In this document: positions 11,862 to 45,250 of the stretch, in pieces
How positions within the stretch are numbered: position 1 is the stretch's first letter
How the letters are laid out: each line of letters starts with the position of its first letter
Assembly: GCA_023974075.1 (NCBI GenBank)
Contig: JAMFTG010000527.1
Location: forward strand, 62,001 to 126,000
Direction of reading: 5' to 3'
DNA: 64,000 nt
Source of the DNA: Chaenocephalus aceratus
Lineage: Eukaryota; Chordata; Actinopteri; Perciformes; Channichthyidae
The notes under the pieces: generated by a model
The model's database searches: none
The model's input: only the letters and a program-made list of their open reading frames with translations
What the model was told of the DNA's origin: nothing
Program-made: the position numbers and the translations under genes

Positions 11862-12788
11862 GGATAGTTGGGGTCGGTCCTGAAGGGGAGGGGCTTAGCT
11901 TGACCCTGTGGTGGTGAATGGCTTAGTTGGGAATGGATAGTTGGGTCGGTCTGAAGGGGAGGGGCTTAGCTTGACCCTGGTGGTGGTGAATGGATAGTTG
12001 GGGTAGGTCTGAAGGGGAGGGGCTTAGCTTGACCTGGTGGTGGTGAATGGATAGTTGGGTTCGGTCTGAGGGGGAGTGGCTTAGCTTGACCCTGGTGGTG
12101 GTGAATGGATAGTTGGGGTAGGTCTGAAGGGGAGGGGCTTAGCTTGACCCTGGTGGTGGTGAATGGATAGTTGGGGTCGGTCTGAAGGGGAGGGGCTTAG
12201 CTTGACCCTGGTGGTGGTGAATGGATGGTTGGGGTCGGTCTGAAGAGGAGTGGCTTAGCTTGACCCTGGTGGTGGTGAATGGATGGTTGGGTCAGTCTGA
12301 AGGGGAGGGGCTTAGCTTGACCCTGGTGGTGGTGATGGATAGTTGGGTCGGTCTGAAGGGGAGGGCTTAGCTTGACCCTGGTGGTGGTGAATGGATAGTT
12401 GAGTTCAGTCTGAAGGGGAGTGGCCTTAGCTTGACCCTGGTGGTGGTGAATGGATAGTTGGGTTCGGTCTGAAGGGGAGGGGCTTAGCTTGACCCTGGTG
12501 GTGGTGAATGGATAGTTGGGGTAGGTCTGAAGGGGAGGGGCTTAGCTTGACCCTGGTGGTGGTGAATGGATGGTTGGGTTCGGTCTGAAGGGGAGGGGCT
12601 TAGCTTGACCCTGGTGGTGGTGAATGGATAGTTGGGGTAGGTCTGAAGGGGAGGGGCTTAGCTTGACCCTGGTGGTGGTGAATGGATAGTTGGGTTCGGT
12701 CTGAAGGGGAGGGGCTTAGCTTGACCCTGGTGGTGGTGAATGGATAGTTGGGTCGGTCTGAAGGGGAGGGGCTTAGCTTGACCCTGGA
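11862..12788. repeat. 58-bp minisatellite (about 16 copies)
   Basis: Tandem units contain GAATGGATAGTTGGGGTAGG, TCTGAAGGGGAGGGGCTTAG and CTTGACCCTGGTGGTGGT. Units differ mainly by loss or gain of single G residues and by TAG/TGG in the GGATAGTT word. The G-rich strand is the + strand. Confidence 0.95.
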
Positions 12789-13690
12789 TTCAGAGGGACA
12801 GGAGGTGAAAAGGGGGGGAGGAGGGTTTGCGTCGAGTCACCTGAAATGATAGCTGTCAGAGGTGGGAGAGCAGATTTAAAAGGGTTAGCGGAGCGCTATG
12901 ATAGGCTCGTGAGAATAGAGCGAAGTGATTGGTTAAGCTGGGGAGTGATCACTTATTGAGAGGAGAGAGAGTAAAATGGAAATAGTAAATGAATGAGTAA
13001 AGACGGTCTTCCTGGTTGAACTTCATGTTTCTTATATCTAGTCAGAATATGTCTCTACTCCTGATATAAGACATAATAACTTCAGAAGTAACACTGCAGT
13101 GATTTATCATTATATTGTTAAGTCAAACAAATCTTATTTTAAACTGTATCTCAGATGAAACACATTTACATATTTATTAGAAAATCACCAACTAACATCA
13201 GAACACTTTTGAGCATTTGCGGCTTATTTGTAACACAGCATTTCCTGATTCTGGTGAAATATAGTTCAACATGAGTTCTCCAGCTAATTACAAGATCTAA
13301 ATATGTATGTGATGTGTAAGAATGGTTATGCTATATAATATGGAGGTAGATTAACTCAGACGATTGCTAACAAGCATCAGGTAGGATTTTTTTTGTGAAA
13401 TGGCAAGAGGGGTGAAGTGGGACTCCCTATATTTTTTCTTTCTTTGTTTTGTCTCTTTCTTTTTGTATTATCGTTTACGTAATTTGTATCTGTGTATTTT
13501 TTGTTGAGGAAAACTAGAAAACAACACACCAACACATGTTTTTACTTTCAATATAATTTGCCTACATTGTGCTCTTAATTCCTACATCATTTTACTTAAT
13601 TAAGGTTTTTATTGCTTTATTTTTTGTGGAGTACTTATAGTTTTTGTATTAATAGTACTTCTTCCACCTGATAAAACCCTCAGCTTTCTG
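12789..13690. other. Intergenic upstream of LMAN2, no gene seen
   Basis: AT-rich sequence with no open frame of note. CGCCATCTAGTGGAGAAC near 13718, just downstream, is a motif common in fish DNA-transposon remnants but has no visible partner. Confidence 0.4.
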
Positions 13691-13899
13691 CACGTGTTTA
13701 TTCGCTGGCTTCTGTCGCCATCTAGTGGAGAACAGGCGAACAATACGTGTACTACAAGGCTCCTGATTGGCTTAAATTGCGATGTGCTGCTGTCTGATTG
13801 GCTGGTAACATTTCAACCGTCTAAAATCCGTCTTCCGTGTAGAAACAAACACATCTTAATGTTCTGTAATAATTACAGTCTAAATACATAATGTAAATA

Positions 13900-14079
13900 A
13901 GATAGTGTTCGTTATTAAAATACGTGTGTTGATTTATGTATTATTTTAGAATACATAAAGGGTGAATACATTCTCTCTGTTTAGGAAGTGAGGCCAAAAG
14001 TCTTCAGTCCTCCGGAGGATAATAGAGGACGGACCGAGTCAGTTTGTGAGAGTTTTTACCCGAGGCTGTTTTGGACAAC
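13900..14079 (+). promoter_or_regulatory. LMAN2: LMAN2 promoter-proximal region and 5' UTR (inferred)
   Basis: This is inferred from position only: the 180 bases upstream of the LMAN2 start codon. AGGAAGTG at about 13984 matches an ETS-type core. There is no TATA box at a convincing spacing. The start codon context is ACAACATGG (A at -3, G at +4), which is good. The transcription start cannot be placed from sequence alone. Confidence 0.35.
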
Positions 14080-35409
<21,330 letters not shown>

Positions 35410-37154
35410 GGAGAGAAACGACGTCCTGCTCGATGTGGAATGAACTGTCTCCAGGCGACAGATTGAGCACAGTCGATGTGAATTATTTTCTAAAGATTGT
35501 ACAAATGTTGATATCCTCGAAGCTCTGTGGGGACGTTCTGTTGTTGCTGAGAAGGTGCTGAGGCCGTGATCAATGCTGTTTCTTACGCCACAAATCTGGT
35601 CCGGTTCGTCTTCCAGGCGATTTAACGGATTATTTATTGGCTGAAGGAAAAGGCTCCACATGCAGGAAACACAGTATAGTGAATTATCCACTTTCCCCCG
35701 TGGGTCCTCGATCGATGGAGTTTGATTCTCTGCTTTCATGCTTCTGTTTAATCTCCACTGATAACCCCTCACACGCAGACCGCTAAGGCGTCACCTGAGC
35801 ACCGCTTAAAGGGTCAATTAGCATCTTAGTTAATCGTTTAGTCCAGAAAACATCAAATCATTTAACTGAAAACCTCAAATTCACTCAGAATGCAATTTCT
35901 CTGTCTCTCTGACATCGACCTTATCATTGTGCATCTAAAATGTAAGAAACTGGAATTAGATTGTTATTATAATGTTTGCTTTATTAACAATTTAATCATA
36001 TTATATGTTTTTGATGCAGTTGCTGATCAATCCACCGGCTTAAAAACACACTCAATCGTTACAATTGGACGATGAAATGAGAAACCCCGGCAGATGCAAA
36101 GCAAGTATACATCATGTGAAATGGGATTAGCTGACGTCTAATCATAAATCCACCGGAGGGGCTACAGCTCTGATAAACGCTTAAAACTGCACTTCATGAT
36201 TAGTTGTACAAATAAATATCAGACTCACTTCAATTAGACAATTAGCCTCATGCTATTCTATTTACGGTTTGCATTATACTCCAGTTATCAGCATAGTGAA
36301 CTCCGAAATGTCGAGTACCCCAAATGTTGATGTCAGAAATGTATGATAGGGTCTCCAGCACATAGAGACTGCCGGGTGCTAACCTGCATATGTTGGGCAA
36401 TCGCACAAAAGCATACGTTGCATTGATTTGGAGTGGTTTCTTGAGGTATATTGAGGATGCTGAATACATTTCTGACATTTTTAGGATCAGAAATGAAAGT
36501 TTTGAGTCCCCTAACTCTTTAAAATCGAGCCAGCCCCCCTGGAGTACAAATATAACCTCTTTCTGGTTAAAACTGAAATTTGCTGATCCTGTAAATGTCA
36601 GAAATTGATTCAACATCCTCAACTAGCGTATTGGCATAAGTTGCATTACTTATTGATTTGGACAGTTTTGGAGTTGTTCTTGAGGTACATTGAGGACGCT
36701 GAATACATGTCTGACTGTTTTAGGGTCATACATGGCACTTTTTAGTCCCCTAACATGTTAAAATCGACCCCTGGAGTACACATATGACCACTTTCTGGTT
36801 AAAACTGACATTCTTGATCCTGGACATGTCAGAAATGGACTCGACGTCTTCGTTTACCTCCATAAACATTCCAAAACTGTCCAAATCACCAGGACGCGTT
36901 TTAACTGTATGCAAAATAACCCAATCTATGCTAATCGCCCAACATCTCTGAGCTGGAGACCTGCACTATGCATTTCTAATATATACAACGTTGGTGTACT
37001 CTGATCTGCAGACAGAATACTAATCTGCTGTTTTGAGAAACCCTTTTCTATCCGTTCCCCTCGCCGCGTTGTTCAAGCACGATTTTCTCCAGAATATGCC
37101 TTTTGTTATTTTTCTACGCCTTTTTTCCAGCTGTTTTAAAAATGCCTGAATAAA
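35410..37154 (+). other. LMAN2: LMAN2 3' UTR and polyadenylation candidates
   Basis: The sequence after the stop is free of obvious repeats to about 36250. AATAAA occurs at 36211-36216 and again at 37149-37154. The first is the better candidate, because an inverted-repeat element starts soon after it. The actual cleavage site cannot be decided from sequence alone. Confidence 0.5.
36255..37020. repeat. Inverted-repeat element with a tandem dimer core
   Basis: CATATGTTGGGCAATCGCAC near 36390 is mirrored by GCTAATCGCCCAACATCTC near 36930. Between them a segment of about 220 bp occurs twice in diverged form (36410-36630 and 36634-36860). Each copy holds TTGAGGTA, ATTGAGGA, GCTGAATACAT and CTTTCTGGTTAAAACTGA. 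Confidence 0.5.
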
Positions 37155-37788
37155 ATCTAGTGTAATTCATATTAGAAATCAATGACGGGAGTTGCTGAAT
37201 CCTGAAGTCCATGAATGCATCGCTGTTTGTTTACTTTGATTTCTTACGGCTTCCTTTTCTTCCTGTTGCTTTTTGTAGAATATTTGACAGAAACTGGTAG
37301 AATTTAAGGGTTTGTGGACACGGGCTGAAATACACTTTTTCTTTTTTTAACCTTGAGTTATCTCTTCTCCTGTGTTCTTGAGTCTGTTCGGGGTTTCTGT
37401 CACATCAGACGTTTCTATCGTTGTGACGGGACTTGAAATCGCTTCTATCAGCAGAAATAATTCATTAAATGAAAAAAGAAACAGTTTGAGTTGTATTTTT
37501 TTTATCTTTTACATTTTCTAGAAGTCGCCAACTTTGTGTTAAAGTAGGGCAGCACATCACGGTCCTTTTTACTGTATTATTATAGTCTGATGTTAATAAT
37601 CTGTTAGGTAAAAAGCAGGACTTTTACTTATTGTATTATTTATATTCCTTGATATCTAAGTAGCATATTTCTCCAGTTCATGTGAGTAATGTGTTGACTC
37701 TGTTACAAGGTGATTTATTTTAACGGTGCACACAGCCTTTCAGATTTTATCACCTGTAATCTTGTCTTTAGCGGCAATTTAAAGAACA
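37155..37788. other. Downstream of LMAN2, no gene seen
   Basis: AT-rich, no open frame of note. Confidence 0.4.
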
Positions 37789-38230
37789 ATTCTTAGTGAA
37801 ATCCATCCATCTTCTCCCGCTTCTCCGTGGTCGGGTCTCGGGGGTAGCAGTTCCAGCAGAGAGCCCCACACGTTCCTTTCCCCTCATCAACTGAGCTCTG
37901 ACTGGGGGGTCCCAAGGCGCTCCCTGGCCAGCGAAGAGATATAATCCCTCCACCTGGTCCTAGGTCTACCCCTTGGTCTCTTCCCAGCTGGACGTGCCTG
38001 GAACATCTCCCTAGGGAGGCGCCCAGGTGGCATCCTAACTAGGTGCCTGAACCACCTCAACTGACTCCTTTCGACGTGAAGGAGGAGCGGCTCAACTCCA
38101 GTCCCTCCCGGATGACTGAACTTCTCACCTTATCCCTAAGGGAGACGCCAGCCACCCTGCGGAGAAAAACCCATCTCGGCCGCTTGTATCCGCGATCTCG
38201 TTCTTTCGGTCATGACATTCTTAGTGAAAT
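37789..38230 (-). mobile_element. Rex3-like LINE, short 5'-truncated copy with TSD
   Basis: The body 37803-38216 is the minus-strand 3' end of the same family as 3072-3751, beginning on the + strand with CCATCCATCTTCTCCCGCTT (the complemented GATG tail). It is flanked by a perfect 14-bp target duplication ATTCTTAGTGAAAT (37789-37802 and 38217-38230). Coding sequence is broken by substitutions and small deletions relative to the other copy. Confidence 0.9.
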
Positions 38231-38984
38231 TGTATAGAAACAATTGAGACTTCTTAGAAAAAAAATAGATTTTATAGAAAAAAAATAGATTTTATAGAAA
38301 AAGTGAGATTTTATAGAAAAAAATGTCAAATGTGAAAGTCATTTTCAAAAAGGTCAGATTTGTTTTCAAAAAGTTTCTTTTAACATATTTCTATATGTTA
38401 AAAGTCAGGAATAATAAAAAAAGGCGAGGATTTTCCACCAGGTCAAGGTGATGGATGTTAACGGTGTAAATATGTCACGTGTTTTGCACACAGCCTTTTA
38501 TCACCTGTAATCTTGAATCCAAAATCTCTCTCGGGGTTCGTCCAGTAGGCTAATCTGCATTAAGTGCATTATGAAAGACAGAAGAACAATGTCTGAATTT
38601 AAATGAGTTACACAAATATTAGAAGTCTGGAATTTAAAAAATTGAGATTTCAAGGAATTTTTTTTTCCAATTTTTAAATAAAATCTGAATTTTTCCAAAG
38701 TGAGATTTTTGCGAAAAATTTCAGAATTTCAAAAAAGTCCGAATTTTATTAAAAAAGTAATTTTTTTTAAATAAAATGTTAGAAATATATTAAAAGTCAG
38801 GAATTAAAAAGAAGTGAGATTTTTGAAAAATAAATCCACACTTTCATAAAAAGTCAGAATTGTTTCAAGAAATTGAGATTTTTGTGAAAAAGTTGGAATT
38901 ATTCAGGAAATGGAATTTGGAAAATAACTATTGTTGTTTAAAGAAGATGATTAGGGCCGCGTGTACAAGAAGACAGATCCTTTA
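38231..38984. other. A-rich low-complexity intergenic
   Basis: Repeats of TAGAAAAAAAATAGATTTTA near 38260-38310 and scattered GAGATTTT words. No gene. Confidence 0.5.
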
Positions 38985-40743
38985 CAACAGGGGCTCAAAC
39001 CTCATCGCGGGCCACATGGTTGCACTCAAAGGGCCGCTTGTAACTTTCAATCTCAATCTTTATTTATTTATATTGCACATTTAAAACCACCTCCGATGAC
39101 CAAAGCGCTGTACAGGGAACACATATTAAATAAAACAATAATTAAAAACAAGATAAAAAGCACAATAACTAGAAACATATACAAAGTTTAACACATACAA
39201 ATATCAAAATGTTATGTTCAACTAGTATTAAAAGCCAGTGCAAAACGTTAAGACTATATATAAATTAGTGCTGTAAAAATTATCGCGTTAACGGCGGTAA
39301 TTAATTTTTTGAATTAATTGCGTTAAAATATTTAACGCATTTAACGCATGGGCAGAATGGCCCGCCCCATACGTGCCACCAGTGGCAGCGCCAGGGTATG
39401 GCTGGGGTAGGCTACACCCATACCAAGAAATGGCTTAGCCCACCATGAAAAATGATGTTAAAGTAAGCAAAATAAAGTCTGCCAACTCGCGCGGAGTAAA
39501 TTGCACAGACAGCAGTTAGTAAGATTGATTTCAGTCGCCACGGTTTTGAAAACTTTTGTCACGTAGTGATCGTCTTCTCAATAGAACATCTTTGATAACG
39601 GCGCGGTGTTGTTGCAGGAAGTCCCGACGGAGAATACTTTTGCTGTAGTACAGGGCAGAGCCATATAATATGGCTCTGGTACAGGGGTGCACATAACTGG
39701 TACGCAGGTTATGGCGTAATCTGAAATGCGTACCGTCACTTGTGTCACAAAGCGCATTTGCGTACCGACGTACTTGTGAAGCTTTTCCAGAAGGCGGTTA
39801 GATCACCGGGCGACAGAGTCGGTCTCTGTGTGCACAGACAGGCTGCTGTTAACGTCGGTCTGTACAACGGAACTGTGCCAAAACTACGCCAACCGGCTGC
39901 AGAGGGAGACTCCCCCCTTCACTGGAGAACTGCGCTGAAACAGCTGATCACAACGTTCACACTCTGTGGTCACCAAGTACTCCACTAGCCCCCCCCCCCC
40001 CCCCCCCCCCTGTCGACTTTCCTGAAGTACTCCACTAGCCCCCCCCCCCCCCCCCCCTCTGTCGACTTTCCTGAAGTACTCCACTAGCCCCCCCCCCCTC
40101 TGTCGACTTTCCTGAAGTACTCCCCCGTTGATAGAAATCAGCACGTAATGAATTAAGACCCCACGGTTTGATGACTGATAGGTGTGTGGGTTGTCTTTCA
40201 TTTTGACACGCAGAAAAATGTTATAATAAACATAGATACTGTATGTTAAATGGATATATCCGCCTGCTTTCATTTATCTTTCCATTCCCAACAATATACA
40301 TAAATAAATGGCATATTTTGGACATAGTTCGAATGGTGATTAATCATGATTAATTAATTTTTAAACTGTGATTAATCTGATTAAAATTTGTAATCGTTTG
40401 ACAGCCCTAATTTATATACATATATAAATATATCATATATATCAAATAATGTATCATATTACATTATTGCCTCTGCGTTGGATTATTATTGGATAGGGTA
40501 ATAACTTCATAATTAACTACGTCTGAAAGCAGAAGTCGAGGGCAAATCACTTCAAGTCTCTTCATTGTGCACGTCACAAAATGAGATGCATTGTGGGACA
40601 TGTAGTTTATGTACAACATGCTTCTGTAAAGCGGCATTCAACCGTGTAATAAACACATTATATTCTTTGCAAGCTCTTGCGGACGACATAAAATGAAGTT
40701 GAGGGCCGGATTTGGCCCCCGGGCCTTGAGTTTGACACCCCTG
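38985..40743. mobile_element. hAT-like element (GGGGTGTCAAACTCAA family) with nested insertions
   Basis: The left end near 38985 (ACAGGGGCTCAAACC, then GCGGGCCACATGGTTGCACT) and the right end TTGAGTTTGACACCCCTG at 40743 belong to the family at 16859-17234. Inside are a LINE-tail-like piece (39049-39240) and an inverted-terminal element. The latter runs from about 39266 (TAGTGCTGTAAAAATTATCG) to about 40408 (TTTGACAGCCCTAA). Within that lie further repeats, including a segment also found inverted at 50715-51145. Confidence 0.6.
39977..40130. repeat. Poly-C tandem repeat, three copies
   Basis: Three units of GTACTCCACTAGC followed by a C-run of shrinking length (about 24, 19 and 10 C) and TGTCGACTTTCCTGAA. 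The G-rich complement would suit G-quadruplex formation. Confidence 0.85.
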
Positions 40744-41089
40744 CTTTACAAGAAACAATATATATTTAGGGTTTAAAAACACTGTAATCCACACGTTTTA
40801 GAAATGTAACTGTAAGGGAATACAGTTTCCTTTTTGTTGTATCCTAATAATCCCTTTACATGTAATCCATTACTCCCCAGACCTGTGAAATAAATGAACT
40901 CAACATGTTGTAACTGGGAGTGCTGCTGGGACAGAAGGACATATGGAGGGGGGTACAACGATGCGTAATATCCCATAATGCACTGCACCTCCTGCTTCTG
41001 TGCCGCGAGAACAGAGCTTCCTTCAAAGGTTTTTACTTACACTGTAATCACGCTCCTTTAACAACCTTCATGATATCAGTCCATCTCCC

Positions 41090-41090
<1 letters not shown>
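40744..41090. other. Intergenic, no feature seen
   Basis: Unique-looking sequence without coding signature. Confidence 0.4.

Positions 41091-41187
<97 letters not shown>
41091..41187. repeat. (ATC)n microsatellite
   Basis: Pure trinucleotide run of about 32 repeats. Confidence 0.97.
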
Positions 41188-41273
41188 GCGAATGTAGGAG
41201 CTTTATCTATTTTAACCACCAGAGGGCGCCATAGTACTGATGTTCTTCTTCAGCAAGACTACTGCAATAACAG

Positions 41274-41278
<5 letters not shown>

Positions 41279-41357
<79 letters not shown>
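41279..41357. repeat. (GT)n microsatellite
   Basis: Near-pure GT run with two GC interruptions. Further GT-rich stretches follow at 41455-41510 and 41600-41650. Confidence 0.95.
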
Positions 41358-41358
<1 letters not shown>

Positions 41359-42070
41359 TTTCAAATAAGTTTTATTTTGGAAAATAAAGATTACTTCTCA
41401 ATTTCATATTTGTTCACTTTGTGTGTATAGAGCATGTGAGCTGAACAATACAATATTGTGTGTGTGTCTGCATGTGTGTGTTTAACTTTGTGTGTGTCGG
41501 GGGGGGATTTATATTTGTCTGTGGAAAGTTAAGATTAGATTTGTGGCTTATTGTGGATCTTGGAGTTTGTTTTACCAACATTATTACTCAACTGTCACTG
41601 GATGTGTGTGTGTGTGCGTGTGTGTGTGCGTGCGTGCGTGTGTGTGTGTTTCTATTTGTACGTAAATCAAGAAGCATTCATCTTTGTGGTCATATTGGAT
41701 CTGTCCAGTGTCTATTGCACCAATGACCAACTGCAGTACTTTATGATGTGCTCAGAGGCCCTGCGCGTGTTGGGCCCTCTCCTGCTGCTGGGTTACCATG
41801 ACGAGAGAAACACGAGACCTGGTCCTCAGCTCTCTTTCTCTCTCCTCCCCTCTCTAATCTCACTCAGCCTTGACTATCTTTACTTATCCAACTCTTGTTC
41901 TGCATTTCCTTTCTTCTTCTTCTACCATTTGTAACGTCCTCCCGTCAGAGTCTGAGGTGTGACTGAAGGCCTTTGTGAAACCGAAACGATTGGCAGACAG
42001 TTGAATAGCTGAGTGTTAAACTTTGACAGCTGCAGCTTTCTTCACACCTGTTGCTCTGCTGCTTCATCTC
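41358..42070. other. GT-rich then CT-rich intergenic
   Basis: Short GT microsatellites and a TTTCTCTCTCCTCCCCTCTC stretch near 41838. No gene recognised. Frames at 41460-41934 are repeat-driven. Confidence 0.4.
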
Positions 42071-42300
42071 ATTGCAAACCTTTATTCAACCAGGCGAGTC
42101 CCATTGAGACTATCGATCTCTTTTTCAAGGCCTGCTGCAAGTCGGTTCCACGTGAAGACATGAAACATGAAACCACGGACAAACCAAAAGCACGCATCGA
42201 TCCGAGCTTTGAAAACACGCAGAGGAACCAAGTTGCCATTCTGTTTGCAGACTGTTCCAAGTTAGAGGAGCTGCACATCTAAAAGCTTTCGTCCCTCCTA
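42071..42300 (-). mobile_element. LINE 3' end (L2-like)
   Basis: CCTTTATTCAACCAGGCGAG and ATCTCTTTTTCAAGGCC are the complemented 3' end of a common fish L2-like element. GCAGACTGTTCCAAGTTAGA near 42248 also occurs, diverged, at 58360. The same family is at 58120-58620. Confidence 0.55.
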
Positions 42301-42539
42301 CACTCTCTCAGGGAACATCCTCCAATAAGCTCACTAAACAAACATCAGTTCACAGAGATGTTATTTAATTTGTACAAGTGGCATGTTTGTATTGAACAGG
42401 TGGAATACAACTATTTTAAACTATTGGAAAGCACGGACAATGTGTGTGCATTGAGATTACCCATTAGAGGACAGAAACATGAAGTCATGAACACTACCCA
42501 GACGTTATCTGTCTAACTTGAACCTAAGACACTTAGCTG
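42301..42539. other. Intergenic, no feature seen
   Basis: No repeat or gene signature found. Confidence 0.35.
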
Positions 42540-43045
42540 TCTCAATAAGTCCACACAGACGCCTGTCCGCTCTCTGCTGTTCCTCAGCGCCGCTCCCCCC
42601 CCCCTCCCGCTGATATTATGAATGAAAAGCGTAGTAATCATAGATAACAGGGCAGGGTCCGTGACAGTTTGTTTTCATCTGATTTCAAAGAAACAAAGTC
42701 TTGGTTTTTAGAATATTAAACTTGTTTCGCCAAATTCAGATGATAAAAACAACTTTGAAGCTTCGGCATAATTACAAGCGGCAACTTAACGTCACAGCAG
42801 GCATAACAACAGCCGGTGTTTCTTGTGAGGGTTTCCCCAGGAAGCAAACACAATACACACAAACGCGTCACAGATTATTTCGCGGTATTTAGCTGCCGAA
42901 CTAAATCATGTACGCAGCTCGCGACGTAACTAGGAGTCTAGTGGATGGTATCAGTACTACAAGTACAAAAAATAATAATATTTGTTTATTTATTTTTTAT
43001 TAATTACATTGTTTAGGGTTATTTGCCCATCCCTGACATAGAGAG

Positions 43046-43083
<38 letters not shown>

Positions 43084-43300
43084 GCAGTTGTCCTCTCACC
43101 GCTTCTCTGCTAAAACAAAGGCGATCCACACATCATTTCAGAACTCGCTCCACATACCGGAGTTATCTACAATCTCTGATAGCAACTCCCCTTCCTGCAC
43201 TCATAATGATGACTACTGGCATAGGTGTGTGTGGTGTGTGTGTAAACCATTTAAAAAAAATTGTATTAATTACGTTGTTTATAAATTAATCTGAGGGCCG
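42540..43300. repeat. Dispersed repeat, copy 1 (same orientation as 51612-52085)
   Basis: From GCCTGTCCGCTCTCTGCTGT to the region of GGAGTCTAGTGGATGGTATC this matches 51612-52015 with only scattered differences, and both end at TTTATAAATTAATCTGAGGG. Copy 1 has an extra 250 bp or so (about 43010-43255) containing GT repeats. Unit identity is unknown; both copies contain TCACAGCAGGCA and GTCACAGATTATTTCGCGGT. Confidence 0.8.
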
Positions 43301-44784
43301 CAAAAAGATCCCTGTCGTAGAATAAACATTTACTTCAGCTCGTGTTCACCACAGACCTGATTTCAGGAGAACAACCCACCTATGTATTCCAAGGCAAGAT
43401 ATGTCGAACAACCATCCCATTGTTTGTCTATCAGAGATAACAATATGTCTTTGTTCCAATTGAATAAAAAAAACGTGCAGACTGTTAAATAAATATTTAG
43501 TGTCTTATCTCAAGTCCATCAGGAGGAGGAATCCGGCCAGAAAGGGAAAAGAAAATACAAAAGTGTGTATTGTTTGCCTTGAGATAAGATTACCTTTCTC
43601 AGGCATCTCGAAGTCGAGTTGGGAGTTGCTTTTTGACAGAAAACTGTCATCAGTGACGGACTGGAAGGCGAGAAAGTGGCGCTTCATTTCATTCTCAGTC
43701 TTTTACTTAAGTGTTTAAGAGGACAAACATTACTTTGCCTTTCTCTCCTCTATGGCCTTTACACCACACTCTATTTCCATTTCTTCATTCCTTCTACCTT
43801 CACCATAAGTCCTTGTTTTTCACCTTTGTGTTAGTTTGACTCCTTTCCTTTTGTTCCCACTGTCACTTTATTTCAACATTTCTCTCCCACCCTCTCATAT
43901 GATCCTCTTCTCTTTCCTTTCCATCCGTCTTTTCTTTTTCAGCCATCCACACACACTCTCTCCTCATCTTTCGACAGAGGCACTGATAGATATCTCTCTG
44001 GAGTCAAGCAGACGACAGATATCACTGTCCATAAACAGAATCCCACCAATCCCATGACTGGACAAACAAAGCTGACCAATCACAGGCCAGATCTCCAGTA
44101 GACATTCTGACTGAAGCACTCAAGTGGCGGGTAACAAATACCACTTTTCCAGCTGAGCAGTTCAAGGCCCGGTTCAGAGACGTTCAGTGGCGCCGGCTCT
44201 CGGTACCGAAAACCGGTTCCCAACGCAAAGGATAAAGCAGAGCCAAGAACGCAAACTGACTTAAACGCATCGTTTATTTTTCACTTGACTTTGAATGAAC
44301 ATCCCTTCGTTATCATTGACCATTTTGAAGAGCAGCACAAGCTGTTTCACTGGTGTGTGTTAGACCAGCAGGTGGAATCATACACAGGCTAAACTCTTTG
44401 ACGTAACAGACTATCACATAGTGTAAAATACACCATTAAAAATGCTTATAGATAACGGCAAAGGCCATAACATTCAAAGCATGTATGGTGATTAATTAAT
44501 ATGCCAGACACATACAATATATATACAATTTGTTTTTGCAAGAATGTTGAAAATGCAATCCTACTGATGATTGGAAATCTTCACATGATCTATAAGCAGA
44601 AAATACGAAAAGCAGAAAACAAATCACGATTTATTCTTTAAAAAAAATACATTTATTTATTTTTTGCTTATATGTAAAAATAAATACAAATGTGTTCGCC
44701 ACAACTAAGCTACATGCGGCTGATGTTGGCCGTGATGACGTTTGGTCGTCTCATTTAGACACTTGTTAGCAACCACTGTTTTTA
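43301..44784. other. Intergenic, transposon scraps only
   Basis: CT-rich stretch at 43735-43960. AGTGGCGCCGGCTCTCGGTA near 44188 resembles one end of a DNA element. No coding or RNA gene recognised. Confidence 0.35.
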
Positions 44785-45250
44785 TTAGGCAAGGCAAGGC
44801 AAGTTTATTTATATAGCACTTTTCAACGCAAGGCAATTCAAAGTGCTTTACAAAAAAAATGAAAGACATTAAGCATTAAAAAAGAAAAGCTAATAAAATA
44901 AACATTAAGGAAAAATACATGGATAAAAGTTACAGTGCAGTCTAAAATATGAATAGTTCAATTAAACATTACAGATAATCAGATATTAATCAGATAATAT
45001 GTGGCTGCTCAACCACCACACTAATGCAATAACCGGAACCATTCTTACACATACACACACTTTTAATGCACTTTATATACTATTTTTATATCAATATTTG
45101 TAACTATTTATTCCGCCTTATGATTGTATGCTGTCTGTCCTATTGCCGTGTTTTTTAGTGTTATGTATTTGTTTGTATTTTTTGCACACCGAGTATAATG
45201 AATCTCGTTATACTCTGTGTGTAATGACAATGAAAGGCTTTAACTTTAAT
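44785..45250. mobile_element. LINE 3'-tail remnants
   Basis: GGCAAGGCAAGTTTATTTAT and AAGTGCTTTACA near 44800-44855 are the complemented tail of a common fish LINE. Separately, GTATAATGAATCTCGTTATA then AATGACAATGAAAGGC near 45190-45240 resemble another LINE 3' end. Confidence 0.5.
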
